From the NCBI RefSeq assembly GCF_002102355.1, contig NZ_LQPT01000090.1, positions 1-39,988 of the forward strand: 39,988 nucleotides of DNA, in the 5' to 3' direction. The notes below the pieces were generated by a model. It was not told where the DNA came from, made no database searches, and saw only the letters and a list, made by a program, of their open reading frames with translations. The position numbers and the translations under genes were made by a program. This document shows, one piece after another, positions 17,372 to 26,850 of this stretch (its first letter is position 1; each line of letters opens with the position of its first letter). This DNA is from Mycobacterium sherrisii. Its GTDB lineage: Bacteria; Actinomycetota; Actinomycetes; Mycobacteriales; Mycobacteriaceae.

Positions 17372-18216
17372 CCGATCTCGCACGCGGTCCATCATGGTTG
17401 GACACGGTGGGCCCGAGGCTGGTGGCGGCCACCCGCAAATTGGGTGAGCAGACCGAGTTCTACGGAAAGTCGTTGGCCGCCACCGTGGATGCGGTCCGGC
17501 GTTACCCGAACGAATTGTTGCGGTTGATCGCCGAAATGGGCATGGGCACCGGCGCGCTCGCGGTGATCGGCGGCACCGTCGGCATCATCGGATTTCTGAC
17601 GTTGACCACCGGGGCGCTCGTCGCGGTGCAGGGGTACGACACGCTGTCCAACATCGGGGTGGAGGCCCTGACCGGCTTCCTGTCGGCCTTTTTGAACGTC
17701 CGGATGATCGCTCCCTGCACCGCGGGGTTGGCGCTGGCGGCAACGATCGGTGCCGGGGCGACGGCGCAGCTGGGCGCGATGCGGATCAACGAGGAGATCG
17801 ACGCGCTGGAAGTGATGGGCATCCGGTCGATCACCTATCTGGCGTCCACCCGAATCATCGCCGGCATCCTGGTCGTCATCCCGCTCTACGCCGTCGCGGT
17901 TCTGATGTCGTTCATCGCGGCCAAGTTCCTCACCATTTACGCCTACGGGCAGTCCCGCGGCGTGTACGAGCACTACTTCTCAACGTTCCTGCGTCCCAAC
18001 GACTTACTGTGGTCGTTCTTGTCCGCACTGACGATGGCGACCGGGGTGATGGTGGTGCACACCTATTACGGTTTCACCGCGACGGGTGGGCCGGCCGGTG
18101 TGGGCGAGGCCGTCGGCCGTTCCGTCCGGTCGTCGATGATCGTCACCGCGTTTGTGTGCTTGATGATTTCGCTGTCCGTCTACGGCCAGTCCGGCAACTT
18201 CAACCTGTCCGGGTAA
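17368..18216 (+). CDS. yrbEB: YrbEB, MlaE-type permease subunit of an Mce transporter
   Basis: This 282-aa partner of YrbEA has an N-terminal cytoplasmic helix, hydrophobic spans and the conserved GATAQLGAMRINEEID / ALEVMGIRSITYL coupling segment. The ATG at 17368 overlaps the yrbEA stop by four bases. An in-frame upstream extension to 17230 lies inside yrbEA and is not used. Three bases separate its stop from mceA. Confidence 0.95.
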   Translation: MTDLARGPSWLDTVGPRLVAATRKLGEQTEFYGKSLAATVDAVRRYPNELLRLIAEMGMGTGALAVIGGTVGIIGFLTLTTGALVAVQGYDTLSNIGVEALTGFLSAFLNVRMIAPCTAGLALAATIGAGATAQLGAMRINEEIDALEVMGIRSITYLASTRIIAGILVVIPLYAVAVLMSFIAAKFLTIYAYGQSRGVYEHYFSTFLRPNDLLWSFLSALTMATGVMVVHTYYGFTATGGPAGVGEAVGRSVRSSMIVTAFVCLMISLSVYGQSGNFNLSG

Positions 18217-18219
18217 CCC

Positions 18220-19488
18220 ATGAGCACTCACCGGCAAGGCGGACCCGCACGGCCAAACAGAGTCCGCAGCAGCAAGATTGACCCCATTTGGTGGGCGCCG
18301 ACGCTGTTCATTCTGGTCGGGGCGTTGATCGTGCTGACCGCGGCGTCGTTCTCCGGCAAGTTCCGGGACTTCGTTCCGCTGACGTTGGTGTCGGACCGGG
18401 CCGGCTTGGTCATGGAACCCGGTGCCAAGGTGAAGTTGCGGGGGGTGCCGGTGGGCACCGTCGGCGCCATCGGTACCGACGTGAACGCCGCCAAGCTGCA
18501 ACTGAAAATGGACCCGGGCCCGTTCAAGTACCTGCCCAGCAACCTCGAAGCCGAGATCAAGTCGACCACCGCCTTCGGTTCCAAATACGTCGATCTGATC
18601 GTGCCCGACAAGGCCAGCCGCACACCCTTGCAGCCCGGCGCGGTGCTGCACTCGCGCAACGTCACCGTCGAGGTCAACACGGTGTTCGAGAACCTGCAAT
18701 CGGTGGTGCAGGCCCTGGACCCGGCCAAACTGAATTCCATCCTGTCGGCCTTCGCGCAGTCGGTGCGCGGCAAGGGCGATCGGCTCGGGCAGGCGATCAC
18801 CGACGCCAACAATCTGTTGCTCACCGTCAACCCGCGCATGGACACCATCCACCGGGACTGGCGGCTGTTCGGCAAGACCACACGGATCTATTCCGATGCC
18901 GCACAAGACATTCTGTCAGCTCTCGAATCGGCGACGACGACCAGCGCCACCCTCACCGAAAACCAGCGATCGCTGGACGCGCTGCTGCTGTCCGCGACCG
19001 GCTTCAGCCAGACCGGCATCAACGTCGTCGGCAGAAACGAACCCAACATCGTGCGCGCGATGAGCCTGCTAGATCCGACCATGACGTTGCTCAATACGTA
19101 TTCGCCGACCTACACGTGCCTGTTCCAGGGTGCGCAATGGTACGTCGACCATGGGGGGCGAGACGCCTTGGGCGGCAACGGGTATTCGGTGATCCTGGAC
19201 GCGGCCCTGTTGTTCGGCGACGACCCGTACCGATACCCGCGGCACCTGCCCAAGACCAATGCCACCGGCGGCCCCGGCGGCAAGCCGAGCTGCGGCTCAC
19301 TGCCCGACCCCAGCGCGAATTTCCCGGTGCGGGCGCTGGTCACCGACACCGGTTGGGGCGCGGCCCCGGATGAGATCCGGACCAGCCCGTGGGTCGGTAA
19401 TCCCTGGTGGGCCAACTGGTTCCCGACGACCAAGAACCCTCCCGAGCCGCCACGGTACTTCTGGCGCGGGGGGCAGCCGCCGCCATGA
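18220..19488 (+). CDS. mceA: MceA family protein
   Basis: This 422-aa first Mce subunit has a single N-terminal transmembrane helix (about residues 24-45). A MCE/MlaD domain (about 50-130) carries SDRAGLVMEPGAKVKLRGVPVGTV, and a long helical region forms the periplasmic tunnel in Mce hexamers. The C-terminus is proline-rich (GGQPPP). One copy each of MceA-F makes the lipid-conducting needle. Its stop overlaps the mceB start. The mce class (1 to 8) cannot be decided without a tree. Confidence 0.95.
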   Translation: MSTHRQGGPARPNRVRSSKIDPIWWAPTLFILVGALIVLTAASFSGKFRDFVPLTLVSDRAGLVMEPGAKVKLRGVPVGTVGAIGTDVNAAKLQLKMDPGPFKYLPSNLEAEIKSTTAFGSKYVDLIVPDKASRTPLQPGAVLHSRNVTVEVNTVFENLQSVVQALDPAKLNSILSAFAQSVRGKGDRLGQAITDANNLLLTVNPRMDTIHRDWRLFGKTTRIYSDAAQDILSALESATTTSATLTENQRSLDALLLSATGFSQTGINVVGRNEPNIVRAMSLLDPTMTLLNTYSPTYTCLFQGAQWYVDHGGRDALGGNGYSVILDAALLFGDDPYRYPRHLPKTNATGGPGGKPSCGSLPDPSANFPVRALVTDTGWGAAPDEIRTSPWVGNPWWANWFPTTKNPPEPPRYFWRGGQPPP

Positions 19489-20513
19489 GAAGGAAACTGT
19501 CCAGCATCATCGCGCGCGTGGCGCTGTTCACGGTGGTATGCCTCGTCTTCACCTTCACCTTGGTCGCCGTGTTCGGTCAGCTGCGCTTCGAGGACCGCAC
19601 CGGCTATCAAGCGGTCTTCACCAACATCTCGGGCCTGAAATCGGGCAACTTCGTGCGCATCGCCGGGGTGGAGGTCGGGAAGGTCGGTGACCTCACCCTG
19701 CATCACGACGGCACGGTCACCGTCGGCTTCGCCATCGACAAGGCCATCCGGCTCACCGAGGGCACCAAGGCCGTCGTCCGCTACGAAAACCTGATCGGCG
19801 ACCGCTATCTCGCCCTCGAAGAGGCTCCGGGTCCGCCGCGGCGGATGCCGCCCGGGGCGACGATCCCGCTGGCCCGCACGTCGCCCGCCCTCGACATCGA
19901 CGCGCTCATCGGGGGATTCCGGCCGCTGTTCCGGGCGCTGGATCCCGATCAGGTCAACGCCCTGTCGGGTCAGCTGCTGCGCATCTTCCAGGGCCAGGGC
20001 GGCACGCTGGCCTCCGTGCTGTCCCAGACGTCGCTGCTGACCTCGACGCTGGCCGGGCGCAGCGAATTGATCGGCGAGCTGATCACCAATCTGAACACCG
20101 TGCTGCACACCTTCGCCACGCGCGACCACGAATTCTCCGACGGCGTGGACAAACTCGCCCAACTGGTGGACGGCCTGGCGCAGCGCAAGGACGACATCTC
20201 CACCGGGCTCGCCTATATCAACGCGGCGGCAGGTTCGATCACCGATCTGCTGGTGCAGGCCCGACAACCGATCCAGGACGTGGTGCACGAGACCGACCGG
20301 ATGGCCGGGCAGGTGCTCGCCGACCGCGACTACGTGGACAAACTACTCAAGGACCTGCCCGACACCTACCAGGTGCTGGCCCGCCAGGGCCTCAACGGCG
20401 ACTACTTCGGCTTTTACTTCTGCGAAGTATTGCTCAAGCTCAACGGAAGAGGGGGCAACCCGATCTTCGTCAAACTCTTGGGCCAGTCCAGCGGACGGTG
20501 CGCACCCCGATGA
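19485..20513 (+). CDS. mceB: MceB family protein
   Basis: This 342-aa protein has an N-terminal membrane anchor (about 8-30) and a MCE domain containing FTNISGLKSGNFVRIAGVEV. A helical tunnel region and a short Cys-containing end (SSGRCAPR) complete it. It starts at ATG 19485 inside the mceA stop (ATGA). An in-frame upstream extension lies within mceA and is not used. Confidence 0.95.
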   Translation: MRRKLSSIIARVALFTVVCLVFTFTLVAVFGQLRFEDRTGYQAVFTNISGLKSGNFVRIAGVEVGKVGDLTLHHDGTVTVGFAIDKAIRLTEGTKAVVRYENLIGDRYLALEEAPGPPRRMPPGATIPLARTSPALDIDALIGGFRPLFRALDPDQVNALSGQLLRIFQGQGGTLASVLSQTSLLTSTLAGRSELIGELITNLNTVLHTFATRDHEFSDGVDKLAQLVDGLAQRKDDISTGLAYINAAAGSITDLLVQARQPIQDVVHETDRMAGQVLADRDYVDKLLKDLPDTYQVLARQGLNGDYFGFYFCEVLLKLNGRGGNPIFVKLLGQSSGRCAPR

Positions 20514-21703
20514 CCCCGATGACCCTGAAGCTGCCGAAGATCGGACCGCTCGGCCGGCGCAGCCCCTTCATGTTGGGCGTGATGGGCACGGTGATCTTGA
20601 CCTGCGTGACGATCGTCGCCTTCCAATACGACCGGTTGCCGTTCGTCAAGAACACCGACGACTACTCGGCGTATTTTTCCGAAGCCGGCGGCATCAAACC
20701 CGGTAACACGGTGCGGGTTTCGGGCATGGGGGTCGGCAGGGTCGCACGGATCCGGTTGGAGGGCAACAAGGTCCGGGTCGACTTCACCGTCCGTCAGGGC
20801 ATCGAGCTGGGCGACCGGACCGAGGCGGCGATCAAGACCGAGACCATCCTGGGCGCCAAGATGCTCGAGCTCACTCCGCGCGGGGAGGGCAAGCTGTCGG
20901 GCACGATCCCGCTGGCGCGTACCCATTCGCCCTATGATCTGCCCGACGCGCTGGGCGACCTGACGACCACGATCAGTGGCCTGGACACCGCCCAATTGTC
21001 GTCGGCCCTGTCCACGTTGGCCGAAACGTTCAAGGAGACACCGCCGAATCTGAGACCCGCCCTGCAGGGCGTGGCCCGCTTTTCCGACACGCTGAACAAC
21101 CGGGACGCGCAACTGCGGAGCCTGCTGGGCAACGCCAACACGGTTTCGACGGTGCTGGGCAAACGCAGCCAGCAGATCGCCGCCCTGGTGGCGAATTCCA
21201 ACGCGCTGCTGGCCGCGCTGCTCGACGAACGTGATTCGCTGGACGCGCTGATGAAAAACATTGCCGCGGTGTCGCATCAGATTTCCGGGCTGGTCGCCGA
21301 GAACAGAACCCAACTCAAGCCGGCCCTGGACAAGCTCAACGGCGTGCTCGAGATTCTGGACAACCGCAAGGAAGACATCCAGAAGACGTTGCCCAAGTTC
21401 AAGCGGTACGCGATGTCGTTCGGCGAATGCCTGGGCTCCGGCCCCTTTTTCAAGGCCTACGTGGCGAACCTGGTACCCGGCCAGATCGGTGGCCCGGTCC
21501 TCGACGCCGACATGTATGACCGGTTCCTGGATCCGGACCAGAAGCTGCCGTCGGAGGCGGTGGACCCACCGACCGGGACGCCACCCGTGCCGCCGGAGAA
21601 TGCGCCCGTCCCGCTGTGGTCCCAGCCGCCCTCACCGCCGCCGTCAACGCCGCCGGTGCGGACCATCCCCCCGCCGTCGCCGCACGAGTTCGATTCGCCA
21701 TGA
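20510..21703 (+). CDS. mceC: MceC family protein
   Basis: This 397-aa protein has an N-terminal anchor (about 18-38), a MCE domain with YFSEAGGIKPGNTVRVSGMG, and a helical region rich in Asn, Leu and Ala. The last 60 residues form a proline-rich tail typical of MceC/D. ATG 20510 overlaps the mceB stop. The GTG at 20498 is less likely, because coupling overlaps are the rule in this operon. Confidence 0.94.
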   Translation: MTPMTLKLPKIGPLGRRSPFMLGVMGTVILTCVTIVAFQYDRLPFVKNTDDYSAYFSEAGGIKPGNTVRVSGMGVGRVARIRLEGNKVRVDFTVRQGIELGDRTEAAIKTETILGAKMLELTPRGEGKLSGTIPLARTHSPYDLPDALGDLTTTISGLDTAQLSSALSTLAETFKETPPNLRPALQGVARFSDTLNNRDAQLRSLLGNANTVSTVLGKRSQQIAALVANSNALLAALLDERDSLDALMKNIAAVSHQISGLVAENRTQLKPALDKLNGVLEILDNRKEDIQKTLPKFKRYAMSFGECLGSGPFFKAYVANLVPGQIGGPVLDADMYDRFLDPDQKLPSEAVDPPTGTPPVPPENAPVPLWSQPPSPPPSTPPVRTIPPPSPHEFDSP

Positions 21704-23013
21704 ACCTCAGCCGAGACACCTTGCGCAAAGCAACCGCGATCAGCCTGGTGCTGACCCTGGCGGTGGCGTCGTTCCTGGTCGCCAGGAAACTCTGGAAAGA
21801 CGTTGAAAAGAACACCTACTCGGCATATTTCACCGAAACCAACGGTCTGTTCGTCGGGGACGAGATTCGGATCCTCGGGGTCGCCGTCGGCGTCGTGGAC
21901 AGGATCGAGCCCCAGCCCACCAGCTCCAAGGTGACGTTCTCGGTCGACAAGCAGTACCCGGTCCCCGCCGACGCCCGCGCCGCGATCCTCTCGCCGTCCC
22001 TGGTGACCTCGCGGGCGATCCAACTCGTACCGGCCTACTCCGGCGGCCCCAAGCTGAGTCCGGGCGCGTCGATTCCGCTGAGCCGCACCGCGGTGCCGGT
22101 CGAATGGGACGACTTCCGCCGCCAACTGGAAAAGCTGACCGACGCCTTGCAACCCACCAGCCCGGGCGCGGTGAACTCGGTCGGCGCATTCGTCAATTCC
22201 GCCGCGGAAAACCTACGCGGTCAGGGCGACACCGCGCGCGACACCGTCATCAAGCTCTCCCAAGCCATCTCGGCGCTCGGTGATCACGCCGACGACATTT
22301 TCAGCACGGTGCGCAATCTGCAGCTGCTGGTGTCGGCGCTGTACTCCAGTAGCGACCTGCTGGCCGCGTTCAACCAGAATCTGGCCAGCGTCACGACCGT
22401 GCTGACAAACAGTCCCAACGAAGTTGGCAACGCCGTGCACGCCCTCGACACCGCGCTGAACGACGTCCGAGACTTTCTGGCCGACAACCGCGAGTCGATC
22501 GGCGTCACCTTCGACCGGCTCGGATCGATCACCACCGCGCTCAACGACAGCCGCAACGACATCAAGCAGATCCTGCACGTCGCCCCCACGGTGTTCCAGA
22601 ACTTCCTGAACATCTACCAGCCCGCGCAGAGCGCGATGACCGGAATCCTGGCGCTGAACAATTTCGCGGACATCCCGCAATTCATCTGCAGCTCAATCGA
22701 AGCGGCCTCGCGGGCGCGGCTGGCGCGCGTTTCGAAGCTGTGCCTGCAATACATCAACCCGATCATCAAAAACCGCGTCTACAACTACATCCCGGCCGGC
22801 ATCAACCCCTTCGTCGGGACCCAGGCCCGGCCGAACGAGATCACCTACAGCCAGGACTATCTGCGGCCCGGCTACACGCCGCCCGACGCCACCGCGCCGC
22901 CGCAGGACGCGCCGGCTCCGCCCGAGGCGCCGGGACCACCGCCGCCCAGCGCCGGGCTGACCTCGATCCAGGTGCTGCAGAACCTGATGCTGCCGACGGG
23001 GCCACCGTCATGA
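21700..23013 (+). CDS. mceD: MceD family protein
   Basis: This 437-aa protein begins MNLSRDTLRKATA with an N-terminal hydrophobic anchor (about 12-30). The MCE domain includes YFTETNGLFVGDEIRILGVA. A long helical section is followed by a proline-rich C-terminus (about 385-437). ATG 21700 overlaps the mceC stop (ATGA). Confidence 0.95.
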   Translation: MNLSRDTLRKATAISLVLTLAVASFLVARKLWKDVEKNTYSAYFTETNGLFVGDEIRILGVAVGVVDRIEPQPTSSKVTFSVDKQYPVPADARAAILSPSLVTSRAIQLVPAYSGGPKLSPGASIPLSRTAVPVEWDDFRRQLEKLTDALQPTSPGAVNSVGAFVNSAAENLRGQGDTARDTVIKLSQAISALGDHADDIFSTVRNLQLLVSALYSSSDLLAAFNQNLASVTTVLTNSPNEVGNAVHALDTALNDVRDFLADNRESIGVTFDRLGSITTALNDSRNDIKQILHVAPTVFQNFLNIYQPAQSAMTGILALNNFADIPQFICSSIEAASRARLARVSKLCLQYINPIIKNRVYNYIPAGINPFVGTQARPNEITYSQDYLRPGYTPPDATAPPQDAPAPPEAPGPPPPSAGLTSIQVLQNLMLPTGPPS

Positions 23014-24131
23014 GACGCGCGCTCGCCGCCGTACTCGGAATCGTCTGTGTCGCTGCCCTTTCCGGGTGCGGGTGGCGCGGTTTGAACTCGTTCATGCTGC
23101 CCGGGACATCCGGCGGGGGACCGGGTTCGTACACGATCCAGGCGCAGCTGCCCGACGTCGTGACCATCCAGCAGAACACCCGGGTCCGGGTCGACGACGT
23201 CACCGTCGGCAATGTCACCAAGATCGAGCTGCAGGACTGGCACGCACTGGTGACCATGCGGATCAACGGCGATGTTCACCTGCCCGCCAACGCGACCGCC
23301 AAGCTGGGGCAGACCAGCCTGCTCGGTTCGATGCACATCGAGTTGAGCCCGCCCAAGGACGAGCCGCCGACCGGCCAGCTCAGGAACGGCTCGGTCATTC
23401 CGTTGAGCCGCGCGAGCCTCTACCCGAGCACCGAGCAGACGCTGGCATCGGTGTCGATCCTGCTCAACGGCGGGGGCATCGGACAGCTGCAGGAGATCAA
23501 CCAGGCCGTCGCCAAGGCGTTCGCCGGCCGGGAGAACGACATGCGCAGCCTGCTCAACCAGCTGGATGTGTTCATCGCGAAAACCAACGACCAGACCGAC
23601 GACATCATCGCGGCCGCCGAGAATCTCAACGCGCTGGTGGGACAGGTGGCCGGCAAGGACGCGGCGGTGGACAAGGCGTTGACGACGGTGCCCAAGGCGT
23701 TATCGGTGCTGGCGGCCGAGCGCACCAAGATCGCCGAAACCATCGACCAGGTCGGCAAGTTCAGCGCGATCGCGGCCGATACCGTCCACCAGAGCCGGGA
23801 GTCTTTGATCAACAATCTGCGCAATATCGCACCGGTGCTGCGGTCGCTGGCCGACGCCGGCCCGTCGCTCACCAAAGGTCTGGACGGCTTGGCGACCTAT
23901 CCGTGGCCGACGTCCACGGTGCGCAACTGGTTCCGCGGCGACTACGCCAACCTGACCCTGGTCGTCGATCTGACGCTGAGCCGTATCGACCAGGGAATCT
24001 TCACCGGTTCCCGGTGGGAGGGCAACCTCACCAAACTCGAAATGTATTGGGGACGCACCATCGGCATGCAGCCCAGCCCGGTCACCGGGGGTAACCCGCT
24101 GACCTACCCCTATCACTTCGGGGGGTACTGA
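23010..24131 (+). CDS. mceE: MceE family lipoprotein
   Basis: This 373-aa protein has a lipoprotein signal peptide (lipobox LSGC, Cys20), as is usual for the fifth Mce subunit (LprK type). Its MCE domain (about 40-120) contains NTRVRVDDVTVGNV, followed by the helical region. The lipid anchor suggests fixation at the outer leaflet. ATG 23010 overlaps the mceD stop, and its own TGA shares one base with the mceF ATG. Confidence 0.95.
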   Translation: MRRALAAVLGIVCVAALSGCGWRGLNSFMLPGTSGGGPGSYTIQAQLPDVVTIQQNTRVRVDDVTVGNVTKIELQDWHALVTMRINGDVHLPANATAKLGQTSLLGSMHIELSPPKDEPPTGQLRNGSVIPLSRASLYPSTEQTLASVSILLNGGGIGQLQEINQAVAKAFAGRENDMRSLLNQLDVFIAKTNDQTDDIIAAAENLNALVGQVAGKDAAVDKALTTVPKALSVLAAERTKIAETIDQVGKFSAIAADTVHQSRESLINNLRNIAPVLRSLADAGPSLTKGLDGLATYPWPTSTVRNWFRGDYANLTLVVDLTLSRIDQGIFTGSRWEGNLTKLEMYWGRTIGMQPSPVTGGNPLTYPYHFGGY

Positions 24132-25600
24132 TGCTGCGCCTGAACCGTCGGACCTGGATTCAGCTGGCCATTCTGTCTTTGGTCACCCTGGTGTCCTGCG
24201 GTGCAATGGCATTCAACTTCATGACGCTGCCCGCGACGCTGTTCGGGATCGGCGAGTACACCGTCATCGTCGATCTGCCGCAGTCCGGTGGGCTCTACCC
24301 GACCTCGGTGGTGACCTACCGTGGCACCGACGTGGGACAGGTCAAGTCGGTCGACGTCACCGCCGTCGGGGTGCGTGCGGTCCTCGCCATGCGGTCCGGT
24401 GTCAAGGTCCCGTCCAATGTCGCGGCGTCCGTGCACAGCCGTTCGGCGGTCGGAGAGCAATACATCGACCTGACCCCGCAGCAGGGCGACAAAGACGAAC
24501 AGTCCCGGCCGCTGCAGGCCGGCGACGTCATCCCGGCCGGCCGGGTGGACGTGCCCGTGGATATCGGACGGCTGCTCGACATGACCAACCGTGCGCTGCA
24601 AGCGATTCCGCGCGAAAACTTGCATACGGTGATCGACGAGACCAATCGGGCGGTGGGCGGGCTCGGTCCCGAGCTTTCCCGCATCGTCGACGCGTCGGCC
24701 GCGCTGGCCGTCGCCGGGGGTCAGACCATCGATCCGCTGGCGGCGCTCATCGACCAGTCCCCGGCGGTGCTGAATTCCCAGGTGCAGACGGCCGACGCGA
24801 TCGGCACCTGGGCGAATCGCACGTCGGCGTTGCTGGTGCAATTCAAGGCCCAGGACGCGGCGGTACGAGATCTGTTGCAGCAGGGCACTTCCGGCATCGA
24901 GGAAGGTCGCGCACTGCTGGACAGGGTGGCCCCGGCCCTGCCGGTGTTGTTCGCCAACCTGGTGAGTCTGGGCGATATCGCGGTGGTCTACCGGCACGAC
25001 ATCGAACAGCTGCTGGTGCTGCTTCCGCAGGGCATCGCGGCCATGGCGGCGATCATCGTGCCGAGCTCGAACACCAAGCAGGAGTATCGGGGCGCGCAGT
25101 TGGACTTCAACCTCAACCTCAACCTGCCGCCGCCGTGCACGACGGGGTACCTGCCGCCGCAGCAGCGTCGGTCACCGGCCAGCATCGATGCGCCGGACCG
25201 CCCGGCCGCGGATTTGTTCTGCCGGGTGCCGCAGGACTCGGAGTTCAATGTCCGTGGGGTGCGCAACATTCCGTGTGAGACCAAACCGTGGAAGCGGGCA
25301 CCCACCGTCGAACTGTGTGAAAGCGACGAGGAGTACGTGCCGCTCAACGAGGGCTACAACTGGAAGGGCGACCCCAACGCCACCACGTCCGGGCAGGGTG
25401 TCCCGATGTATCCGCCGGGACAGGATCCCCGGCTGCCGCCGCCGCGGGGCACCGCGCCGCCCACCCCGCCGCTCTCGGTGAGCACCTACGACCCCGCCAC
25501 CGGTGACTACATCGGTCCCGACGGGAAGCGCTACACCCAGTCCGATTTGGCGCATCCGCGTGCCAAAAATTGGCAGTCCCTGCTGGTGCCGCCAGCGTAG
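24131..25600 (+). CDS. mceF: MceF family protein
   Basis: This 489-aa last Mce subunit has an N-terminal hydrophobic segment (about 10-32) and a MCE domain with SGGLYPTSVVTYRGTDVGQV. A helical region precedes an extended C-terminal part. That C-terminal part contains several cysteines (residues about 336-400) and ends in a Pro-rich segment with a YDPATGDYIGPDGKRY motif common at MceF ends. ATG 24131 shares a base with the mceE stop. Confidence 0.95.
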   Translation: MLRLNRRTWIQLAILSLVTLVSCGAMAFNFMTLPATLFGIGEYTVIVDLPQSGGLYPTSVVTYRGTDVGQVKSVDVTAVGVRAVLAMRSGVKVPSNVAASVHSRSAVGEQYIDLTPQQGDKDEQSRPLQAGDVIPAGRVDVPVDIGRLLDMTNRALQAIPRENLHTVIDETNRAVGGLGPELSRIVDASAALAVAGGQTIDPLAALIDQSPAVLNSQVQTADAIGTWANRTSALLVQFKAQDAAVRDLLQQGTSGIEEGRALLDRVAPALPVLFANLVSLGDIAVVYRHDIEQLLVLLPQGIAAMAAIIVPSSNTKQEYRGAQLDFNLNLNLPPPCTTGYLPPQQRRSPASIDAPDRPAADLFCRVPQDSEFNVRGVRNIPCETKPWKRAPTVELCESDEEYVPLNEGYNWKGDPNATTSGQGVPMYPPGQDPRLPPPRGTAPPTPPLSVSTYDPATGDYIGPDGKRYTQSDLAHPRAKNWQSLLVPPA

Positions 25601-25615
25601 CAATGAAGGAGAGAC

Positions 25616-26248
25616 ATGGCCGACGACCCCGAACCCCCCGAGACCGACGAAAAGCTCGGTGAGTCAACGGCTCCAGCCGCCCAAGACGGGACCCAAGACG
25701 GGGCCCAAGACGGGGACACAGCGGCGGCCGGCCGGTTTACCAGGCTGCGGCGGATCACGTCCCGGCGGTTCACCCGCACCGGATCGGCACTGGTCGCCAG
25801 CGCCCTGATCGTGGCGGGGGTCACCGGACTGGCCGGCTGGCTGGGGTATTCGGCGTACCACACGCAGCGGGCCCAGGCCCAACGTGAACAGTTCGTGTCG
25901 GTTGCCCGGCAGGGCGCGGTGAACCTCACCACGATCAAGTACACCGAGGTCGACGCGGATGTGCAGCGGATCCTCGATCTGGCCACCGGGTCCTTCCGGG
26001 AAGACTTCGAGCAGCGAGCCAAGCCGTTCATCGAGGTGGTCAAGGCGGCGCAGTCGAAATCGGAGGGCACGGTCACCGATGCCGGCTTGGAGTCGCAGCA
26101 GGGCGACTCCGCGCAAATCCTGGTCGCGGTCGCGGTGAAGTCGCAGACCGCGGGTGGCGAAGAACCACAACGGGAATGGCGGATGCGCATCGAGGTCCGC
26201 GCGGTCGGTGACGACGCCAAGGTATCGAACGTGGTGTTCGTGCCATGA
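25616..26248 (+). CDS. Mce-associated membrane protein (Mam)
   Basis: This 210-aa protein has an acidic N-terminal cytoplasmic segment of about 40 residues, including a short DGTQDGAQDGD repeat. One transmembrane helix (about 60-82) and an extracytoplasmic SnoaL-like domain follow. Mam proteins follow the six mce genes in most mycobacterial operons and are thought to stabilise the complex. A strong AAGGAGAG precedes the ATG. Its stop overlaps the next start. Confidence 0.88.
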   Translation: MADDPEPPETDEKLGESTAPAAQDGTQDGAQDGDTAAAGRFTRLRRITSRRFTRTGSALVASALIVAGVTGLAGWLGYSAYHTQRAQAQREQFVSVARQGAVNLTTIKYTEVDADVQRILDLATGSFREDFEQRAKPFIEVVKAAQSKSEGTVTDAGLESQQGDSAQILVAVAVKSQTAGGEEPQREWRMRIEVRAVGDDAKVSNVVFVP

Positions 26249-26850
26249 CCACACTCGAGGACAACATCGACGCCGAGACTCCCGGCGAGAAGATTGCCGA
26301 GCAGCCAAGGGCTTCGGAGCAAACGACGCAATCCGCTGCTCCGCAACCCGCGTCAAAACCGCGCCGCATCTCCTGGTCGCGAGTGTTCGCCTACGCCGTG
26401 TTGCCGGCGTTGGCGTTGCTGGTGGCGTTGGCGGCCGGATATTTTCGCTGGGTGGTCGGCTCGGCCGACGAGCTGGCCGTGGCCCGCAGCGAATCGGTGC
26501 GCGCGGCCTCCGACGGCACCGTGGCACTGCTGTCGTACCATCCGGACTCGGCCGACCAGGAGCTCGGCGCGGCGCGGGATCGGCTGACGGGCGAGTTCAA
26601 GGACGCCTACAACGCGCTGATCCACGAGGTGGTGATCCCCGGTGCGAAAGAAAAGCACATCTCCTCGGTTGCCAAAGTCACTGCGGCGTCCTCGGTTTCG
26701 ACGAGCTCCGACCATGCGGTCGCACTGTTGTTCGTCAACCAGACGGTGACGATCGGCGACGGAGCACCCACCGATACCCAACCCGTCATCAAGGTGACGC
26801 TGGACAAGGTCAACGGCCGATGGCTGGTTTCCCGCTTCGACCCGGTGTGA
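26245..26850 (+). CDS. second Mce-associated membrane protein (Mam)
   Basis: This 201-aa protein has the same layout as the gene before it: an acidic/Ala-rich cytoplasmic N-terminus, one transmembrane helix (about 48-70) and an extracytoplasmic domain ending NGRWLVSRFDPV, a typical Mam/Rv0177-like end. ATG 26245 overlaps the previous stop, and its own TGA overlaps the GTG of the next gene. Confidence 0.88.
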   Translation: MTTLEDNIDAETPGEKIAEQPRASEQTTQSAAPQPASKPRRISWSRVFAYAVLPALALLVALAAGYFRWVVGSADELAVARSESVRAASDGTVALLSYHPDSADQELGAARDRLTGEFKDAYNALIHEVVIPGAKEKHISSVAKVTAASSVSTSSDHAVALLFVNQTVTIGDGAPTDTQPVIKVTLDKVNGRWLVSRFDPV